Assembly (NCBI GenBank): GCA_964580995.1
Contig: CAZOMV010000112.1
Coordinates: 1-17,514 of the forward strand
Source: JAKJEP01 sp964580995
Lineage (GTDB): Bacteria > Planctomycetota > Phycisphaerae > Sedimentisphaerales > SM23-30
Length of the DNA stretch: 17,514 nucleotides
Reading direction: 5' to 3'
The notes under the pieces were generated by a model. The model saw only the letters and a list, made by a program, of their open reading frames with translations, made no database searches and was not told the DNA's origin. The translations under genes and the position numbers were made by a program. Below, one piece after another: positions 6,900 to 13,030 of the stretch. Each line of letters begins with the position of its first letter. Positions within the stretch are counted from its first letter, which is position 1.

Positions 6900-9257
6900 A
6901 TGATGAACCAGAAAATGAAAGCGACAACCATTTTATGTTTTGTGATTTGTGCAAGTATCTCCCTTTTCCCGCTCTCCGCCCAGCCGGTACCGGAAGATAT
7001 ATTTCCCCTGGCGCTGCATTTTCCGGACCGGCTGCATGTGTTTGTGTGGCGGAACTGGCAGTCGGTGTCGCTGGAGAGGATGGGGCAGGTGCTGGAGACG
7101 ACGCCGGAGGCGCTGGCGGAGATCGGCAAGTCGATGGGGCTGCCGGAGCAGGGGGCGATTTCGGATGCGTATCTGAAGCGGGGGTATATCTCGCTGATCC
7201 GTCGGAACTGGCATTTGATTTCGCGGGAGCAGATGCTGAAGCTGCTAGGGTGGTCGGAGCAGGAATTTGCCTTTACGTTGCGGGAAGATGATTTTCTGTG
7301 GGTGAAGCTGGGGGGTGAGCAGAGCGGCACAGCGCCGCTGGTGTATGCGCCGCCATCGGAGGAGGCGAAGGAGCGGTGCGGGCAAATCCGGGCGGTGGTG
7401 GAGAAGTATTTCGGTGATGAACTGGCGCGACCGGCGGCGGAAGAGCCGTTTGCGTTTGTGGAGAAGCTATCCAAGCCGACGGGTGAGAAGATCGAGAAGC
7501 CGGCGGCGGGGAAGGAGGAGTCGATCCGGTTTATCTATTCGTATTTTGCGTCGTTCGGGGACCCGCTGCTGCATCCGGAGCTGAATCCGTATCCGGAGGG
7601 GATGCTGGAGCGGCTGAGCCGGGTGGGGGTGAACGGGGTGTGGATGCATGTGGTGCTGCGGCAGTTGGCGCCGGATGGGCTGTTTGGGGAATTTGGGCAG
7701 GATCATGAGCAGCGGCTGGCGACGCTGCGGGGGATGGTGGAGCAGGCGGGGAAATACGGGGTCAAGATTTATCTGTATATGAACGAGCCGCGGGCGATGC
7801 CGCTGGCATTTTTTGATAAGGAGGGCAGGGAGGAACTCAAGGGAGTACGGGAAGATGCGTATTATGCGGCCCTTTGTACGTCCAGTCCGCTGGTGCGGCA
7901 GTATATTAAAGATTCATTAACCTACGTATTTAAGCATGTGCCCGATTTGGGGGGTGTCTTTACTATCTCTGCTTCGGAAAATCTTACCAATTGCTGGAGT
8001 CATTACGGCGGAGCTGGTTGTCCGCGCTGCAGTCAGCGGACGGCGGCGGAGGTGGTGGCTGAGATTAACAGCACGATTGCCGAAGGAGTCTGGGCCGGCA
8101 ATCCCGATGCCAAGGTGATCTTTTGGGATTGGGGCTGGAAGAATGAGTGGGTGGAATCGCTGGTCAGTCTTCTGCCCCAGCAGGCCTGCCTGATGAGTGT
8201 GAGTGAATGGGATCTGGTGGTGGAACATAGCGGTATCCAGACTACTATAGGAGAATACAGCATCAGTGCGGTCGGGCCTGGGCCGCGTGCCAGCCGTCAC
8301 TGGGAGATCGCCAAAAAGCATGGCATGAAGACGATCGCTAAAGTTGCCTTTAACAATACCTGGGAACTGTCGGCGGTGCCTTTCATTCCCGCAATGAAAC
8401 TGGTGGCGGAGCATTGCCGGAACCTGACGGCGGCGGGGGTGGATGGGTATATGCTGAGCTGGTCGCTGGGCGGATATCCGTCGCCGAATTTACAGATTGC
8501 CAGGGAATTCAGCCAGCGGAAAGATGGTACGGTGGAGCAGGTGCTGGCGAAGGTGGCACGGGACAATTATGGGGAGGCGGCGGAAAAGGATGTGCTGCGG
8601 GCGTGGGGGCGGTTTAGTGCGGCCTTTCGGGAACATCCCTACACCGGTTTATACACAGCACCGTATCAGAATGGCCCGGCGAATCCGCTGTATCCGGTAG
8701 CGACGGGGCGCGGGGCAACGATGGTGGGATTTCCGTTCGACCATGTGGAAGCGTGGCGCGGGCATTTTCCAGCGGAGGTGTATGCGGAGCAGTTTGCGAA
8801 GATGGCGCGGCTGTGGAAGCCGGGGCTGTCGGATTTTGAGAAGGCGCTGGCCAAGCAGGAGGAGGCGGGATATCGTGCCCGGCTGCTGGAGGATTACACC
8901 ATTGCGCAGGTCTGCTGGCTGTATTTTCGCAGTGTGGCCAATCAGACGCGGTTTATCCTGGCCCGTAATGCACTGGCGGCGGAGGGAGTGAAGCCGGAAG
9001 AGCGGGTGAAGTATGCGGAGGCGATGCAGAAGGCGGCGGAGGAGGAGCGGGAGATTGCGGTGCAGATGTTTCATTTGAGCCGGCGGGACAGCCGGATCGG
9101 ATTTGAGGCGTCGAACCATTACTATTACTTTCCGCTGGATTTTGTGGAGAAGGTGATCAACTGCGAGTATATCTTGCAGGATTGGCTGCCGGGGATGGAA
9201 AAGAAGCTGTCGGTAGTCACTTCCGATACTCAGATATCCGCCAAGAGCAGCCAGTGA
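6900..9257 (+). CDS. Secreted TIM-barrel glycosidase, GH20/GH67-like, family uncertain
   Basis: A 785-residue protein with a signal peptide (hydrophobic core about 8-24, probable cleavage after LSA at residue 27). An N-terminal alpha-helical region with EKYFGDEL near residue 165 precedes a barrel-like part (about 200-500). There NPYPEGMLERLSRVGVNGVW and YGVKIYLYMNEPRAMP resemble GH67/GH20 barrels, and PDLGGVFTISASEN offers E360 as the best acid/base candidate. A CPRC pair follows. The C-terminal third is helical. The likely role is releasing a sugar outside the cell for RhaT to import. AAGGAA (6889-6894) lies 5 bases before ATG 6900; ATG 6903 is also possible and TTG 6897 is unlikely. Codon use is odd: about 7020-7850 and 8400-9180 almost always end in G (CTG, GTG, GCG, GGG, CGG), while 7850-8400 looks like the neighbouring genes. 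I cannot place it in a named GH family with certainty. Confidence 0.72.
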   Translation: MMNQKMKATTILCFVICASISLFPLSAQPVPEDIFPLALHFPDRLHVFVWRNWQSVSLERMGQVLETTPEALAEIGKSMGLPEQGAISDAYLKRGYISLIRRNWHLISREQMLKLLGWSEQEFAFTLREDDFLWVKLGGEQSGTAPLVYAPPSEEAKERCGQIRAVVEKYFGDELARPAAEEPFAFVEKLSKPTGEKIEKPAAGKEESIRFIYSYFASFGDPLLHPELNPYPEGMLERLSRVGVNGVWMHVVLRQLAPDGLFGEFGQDHEQRLATLRGMVEQAGKYGVKIYLYMNEPRAMPLAFFDKEGREELKGVREDAYYAALCTSSPLVRQYIKDSLTYVFKHVPDLGGVFTISASENLTNCWSHYGGAGCPRCSQRTAAEVVAEINSTIAEGVWAGNPDAKVIFWDWGWKNEWVESLVSLLPQQACLMSVSEWDLVVEHSGIQTTIGEYSISAVGPGPRASRHWEIAKKHGMKTIAKVAFNNTWELSAVPFIPAMKLVAEHCRNLTAAGVDGYMLSWSLGGYPSPNLQIAREFSQRKDGTVEQVLAKVARDNYGEAAEKDVLRAWGRFSAAFREHPYTGLYTAPYQNGPANPLYPVATGRGATMVGFPFDHVEAWRGHFPAEVYAEQFAKMARLWKPGLSDFEKALAKQEEAGYRARLLEDYTIAQVCWLYFRSVANQTRFILARNALAAEGVKPEERVKYAEAMQKAAEEEREIAVQMFHLSRRDSRIGFEASNHYYYFPLDFVEKVINCEYILQDWLPGMEKKLSVVTSDTQISAKSSQ

Positions 9258-9294
9258 AACATAAAACCGATTACGGTAAAGAAAGGAAAAGCAC

Positions 9295-11202
9295 ATGAAA
9301 AAATGGGAAAGTGTATTAATTTTGATTGTGTTACTTCTTGTCGGTATGGGATATAGCCAAAAAGTAATGTTGCAGGCAGAGAATTTGGCCGCCGGTAATT
9401 CTTTGACCAGTACTCCCATTACCGCGCCATGGATTGATGTGAGAAAATATGAGTCGTTTTCTAATGCCATCGATGCGATTGGTGAGAGTGAAAAAACCCT
9501 CTTGATACCCAACCAACAGGGGATAACCGTTAATACGACTATTCCTGCCAATATAACACTTTGGTTTCTCCGGGGCGGCAGGTTTACTGTTTCCACTGGT
9601 GTGACTGTCATCATGAACGGCCCGATAAAAGCCGGACTTTTTCAGATATTTAAGGGAAGCGGATCGGTTAAATTTGGTGTCGGTGCCGTAAATGAAGTGT
9701 ATCCGCAATGGTGGGGTGCAGTCGGTGATAACGCTACAGATTGTGCTGCTGCCATAAATGCCGCGATTCTTTCGACCTGTACGGCTGCCTATAACAACAA
9801 TGCCCCGGTGGTGTTCCCAGCCGGTAAATATCTTTGCCTATCTCAACTGAATGGGGGCGGCGGAATGATAATGAAGGGAGCAGGCCCCTGGGATGGATCA
9901 CCGGCCTCCGCCACGACCGGCTCCGTTATCATAGGAAAGCACACAGGAAATGCCGTTTTGAGTCTGGTGGCCTGTAATTATGTGAAGCTTCAGGATTTAC
10001 AGCTTTATGGCAGTGAAACAATTCCGCCCCGGTCCGTTTTGCTGCTGGGCAGGTCTTCTGCCGCATCGGCTGGTAACCATATATTCGATGGTATTCACAT
10101 TGTTGGGTACAGTACGTTTGCCACCGTTTTGAGTGTGGCATCTGAATCAAACAGTTATAGAGAGTGTTATATTTATAACTACGGAGGCGGCGCCAAATAT
10201 ACTTACTGGACGGGACAGGGCGATCCGGGGGGATTCGGCCTTACCGGTTCCTCCAACATAGACCATAGAATTTATGGCTGCACGATTGGTTCAAACCAAA
10301 CGGATGCCACGGGTTCGGTGATTTATTTTGCCGGTGGGAATTCCAGCGGTCTATTTTATCTCCAGAACAGTTTTCTGGTGGGTAGTGCCGGTCATTATGT
10401 TACCCTGGAAACGGGGGGTACGGATGGAGGCGATACCCCCGGCCCCATCGTTTTGGAGAATGTAGGGGGAGAACCGGGTAGTGGCGGAATCCCCACCGAT
10501 GCCATATATCTTGTTTCGGCTGCAAATAAAGCGTTAAAAAGGGTAACCATTAAAAATTGCGGCCTGGTCCGTATGAGTACCCGATATATTGACTGTGCCA
10601 ATCCGGATATGGGATTGCATTATTGCGATATTCAGACCGACACCACGTTACCGTCCGTATTACCCAATGTGTACAACTCCACCTTGCAGTTTACCAATTC
10701 CCAGGTGCAGATGGGATCGGTGGCAGGAAATACCATGATGTATAAGGCGGATAAGGTAGGTATTGGAACGGGAAATCCAGGCTATACCTTGGAAGTGAAC
10801 GGTACTGCCGGAAAACCAGGGGGCGGTACCTGGAGCGATTCCTCCGATGAACGGCTCAAGCAGAATATTAGCCGGATCGATGGCCGCCAGGCTCTGAATA
10901 AACTCTTGCAATTGCAGGGAGTAACCTTTGACTGGATAAACCCCCAGCAGCATGCCCAGGAGGCAGGTACGGGTGTCGTCGCACAACAAGTAGAGGCCGT
11001 ATTTCCCGAATGGGTCCACCATGTGGAGCCCGCCGGCAGTGACAAAGTATTGATTCCCGAAGGCCAGAAGGCAAAGGCCGTCTCCTTCCCGCACGCTTTC
11101 AATGCGTATTTGATTGAAGCCATCAAAGAGCAGCAACGGCAGATAGAAACCTTGCAGACGGAGATCAGAACCTTGAAGAAACAAATCACGGTTGAACCAT
11201 AA
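9295..11202 (+). CDS. Secreted beta-helix (pectate-lyase-3-like) protein with C-terminal S74 self-cleaving chaperone
   Basis: A 635-residue protein with a signal peptide (MKKWESVLILIVLLLVGMGYS). A strand-rich stalk module (about 45-135) ends in EVYPQWWGAVGD. A right-handed beta-helix of the pectate_lyase_3 type (about 140-490) follows, rich in short turns and with VVFPAGKYLC as the usual first rung. The C-terminus (about 510-635) is an intramolecular chaperone of the S74 type. Its SDERLKQNI motif supplies S517 and K522, the spacing of the Ser/Lys dyad of endosialidase-type domains, and residues 602-632 form the terminal coiled coil. In phage tail spikes this domain trimerises the fibre and then cuts itself off before the Ser. 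By analogy the mature product is a trimeric, protease-resistant polysaccharide-binding or lyase fibre of about 490 residues. AAAGGA (9282-9287) lies 7 bases upstream. It is probably a surface polysaccharide enzyme in this operon; no catalytic residues for a lyase were identified. Confidence 0.82.
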   Translation: MKKWESVLILIVLLLVGMGYSQKVMLQAENLAAGNSLTSTPITAPWIDVRKYESFSNAIDAIGESEKTLLIPNQQGITVNTTIPANITLWFLRGGRFTVSTGVTVIMNGPIKAGLFQIFKGSGSVKFGVGAVNEVYPQWWGAVGDNATDCAAAINAAILSTCTAAYNNNAPVVFPAGKYLCLSQLNGGGGMIMKGAGPWDGSPASATTGSVIIGKHTGNAVLSLVACNYVKLQDLQLYGSETIPPRSVLLLGRSSAASAGNHIFDGIHIVGYSTFATVLSVASESNSYRECYIYNYGGGAKYTYWTGQGDPGGFGLTGSSNIDHRIYGCTIGSNQTDATGSVIYFAGGNSSGLFYLQNSFLVGSAGHYVTLETGGTDGGDTPGPIVLENVGGEPGSGGIPTDAIYLVSAANKALKRVTIKNCGLVRMSTRYIDCANPDMGLHYCDIQTDTTLPSVLPNVYNSTLQFTNSQVQMGSVAGNTMMYKADKVGIGTGNPGYTLEVNGTAGKPGGGTWSDSSDERLKQNISRIDGRQALNKLLQLQGVTFDWINPQQHAQEAGTGVVAQQVEAVFPEWVHHVEPAGSDKVLIPEGQKAKAVSFPHAFNAYLIEAIKEQQRQIETLQTEIRTLKKQITVEP

Positions 11203-11274
11203 TAAATTCCTGAAAACTATTTCCGTGTTGCAGAACCTGAAAATAGATTCTCATAAAGGAAGGCAAATCGAGAC

Positions 11275-12288
11275 ATGAAAAATGCAAAAGCTCTCATCTG
11301 TACAGAGGATCAGGATGTTTTTTTGGCCGATGTGACTTTGCCTGAGATAAGGCCGAAAGATATTCTGGTAAAAAATCTTTATTCCGGGGTGAGTATTGGC
11401 ACGGAACTTCTGCTGATCCGCAATAAAGCCTCGTGGGGACCGTTTCCCATATGGCTGGGCTATCAGGCCGTTGGAATAGTGGAACAAATTGGCACTCAGG
11501 TTGACAAATTCAAAGTGGGCGACAAAGTGTACCATCGGGGCAGCTCGGTTCCCGCTTTATTACTAAATAATCAAAAAGTTTCCCCCACTTCCGGAGCCCA
11601 CGGAACCCATTCCATTGTTGATACTTCCCATCCAACCCATAGTGCGGCCCTGACTCCGGATAGTCTCGATGACGCGGCCGGTTCTCTTTTTGTTATGCTT
11701 TCGGTTGGGCTGCACGGTGTGGATAAAAGCGGGGTAAAAACAGGCGATATCGTAGTGGTATTGGGAACCGGATTGATCGGCTTGGCCAATATAGCGGCAG
11801 CTAAACTGCGCGGGGCTATCGTGATCGCGATCGACAGGAATTCGAACCGATTACAAACCGCTAAACGTTTTGGTGCCGATTATATAATAGACGCGGGAAA
11901 AGAGGATATTCACAAACATTTGGCACAAATTACACCGGAAGGACCGGATATGGTATTTGAGTCATCGGGTAATCCTGCCTGTATTGATATAGCCCTTTCC
12001 CTCTGTAAACCGTATGGGAAGTTTGTATTTCAGGGTGATTATGGGGAAAGCCCTCTTACCTTTACCTGGATGCTTGCTCACGAGAAGCAGCTAACCGCTT
12101 ATTTCCCATCCGAAGACGGATACCAGCCCTGCCGGGAAACAGTAATGGGATGGATAGCCAGACAGAATGTGAAATGGGATCTGGCAATTACCCACCGCCT
12201 TTCGCCTGCGGAAGCACCGGCATTCTATAAAGCAATGAATCACGGTGAGGTTGGTAACATATTGGGTGTAGTTATCAAATGGTGGTAA
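11275..12288 (+). CDS. Zinc-less medium-chain dehydrogenase/reductase
   Basis: A 337-residue cytosolic MDR-superfamily oxidoreductase. The N-terminal GroES-like domain (about 1-125) has SGVSIGTEL where the catalytic Cys motif normally lies, and GYQAVG (residues 62-67) where GHE normally supplies the His and Glu. The four-Cys structural zinc lobe is absent. A Rossmann domain follows, with VLGTGLIG (G164, G166, G169) and an acidic residue D187 at the end of the second strand (AIDRN), favouring NAD over NADP. AAGGAAGG (11256-11263) is a strong ribosome binding site, though 11 bases from the ATG. It is the last gene of the run and probably oxidises a sugar or sugar acid released by the upstream enzymes, in a metal-independent way. 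The substrate is inference, and it could equally be a reductase. Confidence 0.85.
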   Translation: MKNAKALICTEDQDVFLADVTLPEIRPKDILVKNLYSGVSIGTELLLIRNKASWGPFPIWLGYQAVGIVEQIGTQVDKFKVGDKVYHRGSSVPALLLNNQKVSPTSGAHGTHSIVDTSHPTHSAALTPDSLDDAAGSLFVMLSVGLHGVDKSGVKTGDIVVVLGTGLIGLANIAAAKLRGAIVIAIDRNSNRLQTAKRFGADYIIDAGKEDIHKHLAQITPEGPDMVFESSGNPACIDIALSLCKPYGKFVFQGDYGESPLTFTWMLAHEKQLTAYFPSEDGYQPCRETVMGWIARQNVKWDLAITHRLSPAEAPAFYKAMNHGEVGNILGVVIKWW

Positions 12289-12406
12289 TACGATACAATA
12301 AACTGGTAGATATCGCTCCTGTTTCGAGTAAGTTTGCCATTTACGAACATCAGTATCCCAAATCCCCGACAAGGATGTTTTAAAAATCTACATTTCTTGG
12401 TTTTAC

Positions 12407-12503
12407 GGATGGCACTTATATATTTTTTTCCTTCAATAGGTGTGTAAGATTTTTTTAGTGGCGACATATAATATCTTAATTTACAATGACTTATATTACC
12501 TTA
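12407..12503 (+). repeat. Mobile-element end (right copy), leader of a broken transposase-like gene
   Basis: The inverted partner of the segment at 1-100. The core 12448-12503 matches the reverse complement of 1-55 at roughly nine positions in ten, and the tip GGATGGCACTTATA (12407-12420) matches GGGTGGCACCCTATA at the other end. The middle part is pyrimidine-rich in both copies but diverged. A transposase-like reading frame starts 13 bases after it at 12517. The cluster of plus-strand genes therefore lies between two element ends whose 5' sides face inwards. Confidence 0.7.
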
Positions 12504-12519
12504 GAAGAAGTAAGTCATG
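12486..12519 (+). promoter_or_regulatory. Hairpin over the start codon of the transposase-like gene
   Basis: ATGACTTA (12486-12493) and TAAGTCAT (12511-12518) are perfect 8-bp inverted arms with a 17-base loop. The right arm includes the first two bases of the ATG at 12517, and the loop holds the purine-rich GAAGAAG that would act as ribosome binding site. Such a structure in RNA would hide the start, a known way for insertion sequences to limit transposase made from outside transcripts. The left arm is present in the other element copy too. Confidence 0.45.
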
Positions 12520-12788
12520 GAAAGCAAAAAGATTACCGTGAAAGAGTTGCAACTGGCTGTGGAGCAAGAGATTACCGAGATGATGCAAGAGGTAGTGGAG
12601 GCGATGAACCAGGCCCAACCGGGCCAGATCATCGCGGATTCCGAGGAGCCGGTTCGCGACGCGAACGTAAAATTCAGGCAAAAGCTGTATCAAAAAGCGA
12701 TTGACCTCCTGCAACAAAAACAGGAGGCTTTTTCCCCCTCCGCCGATAATGCGAAACAAAGGAAGCAAACCGGTCACACACCAGACGA
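12517..12788 (+). pseudogene. N-terminal remnant of a transposase-like gene, frameshifted
   Basis: From ATG 12517 the frame gives about 77 residues of helical, charged protein (MESKKITVKELQLAVEQEI, then QAQPGQIIADSEEPVRD and RQKLYQKAIDLLQQKQEAF), of the style seen at the start of some large IS transposases (ISKra4-like elements come to mind, not secure). Around 12740-12750 the sense seems to pass from this frame to the next one, where RNKGSKPVTHQTII looks like its natural continuation, implying a one-base indel. The reading is then cut off by an IS630 fragment. It follows directly on the element end at 12407-12503, so this is the decayed 5' part of the same element. Not functional. Confidence 0.55.
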
Positions 12789-12997
12789 TTATCCCGCTGC
12801 CTCCTTATTCACCGCAACTGAACCCAGTGGAAAAATTGTGGCAGTATCTGCATCAACACGATTGGTCCAATCATGTCCATGACGACTACAACGCCCTTCG
12901 AAATGTCGCCATACACGCCTGGCAGCAAGTCGCTCTCAAACCCGATCTGGTCAAATCCATCTGCAAAACTGACTACATCCAACGCACGGTTTTTTAA
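12788..12997 (+). pseudogene. IS630-family transposase C-terminal fragment
   Basis: About 68 residues, starting near LPPYSPQLNPVEKLW (12797 onward), are the C-terminal end of an IS630/DDE_3 transposase. The Glu of LNPVEKLW is the last residue of the DDE triad. The tail (DDYNALRNVAIHAWQQV and SICKTDYIQ) also follows the family pattern (DDYDA...AAW..., then SLC...WI). The N-terminal two thirds with both catalytic Asp are absent. The frame is joined to the remnant before it, so the present open frame is a chimera of two transposase scraps. It ends at TAA 12995-12997, about 33 bases before the convergent GH36 gene's stop codon. Confidence 0.8.
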
Positions 12998-13030
12998 GAC
13001 GAAAGGTATTATTTATCGTCAGTAACTTTC

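Noticed and set aside
8649..9614. Long open frame on the minus strand across the glycosidase and beta-helix genes
   Set aside because: It spans two real genes and the gap between them; it is explained by the G-ending codon bias of the glycosidase, which removes stops on the other strand.
12486..12704. Open frame starting at 12486 in a third frame
   Set aside because: Its product is low-complexity and it runs over the better-supported transposase-like frame from 12517.
12998..13020. Possible bidirectional terminator between the IS630 remnant and the GH36 gene
   Set aside because: Only a 5-bp stem (GACGA/TCGTC) with a 13-base AT loop and no proper T-run after it.
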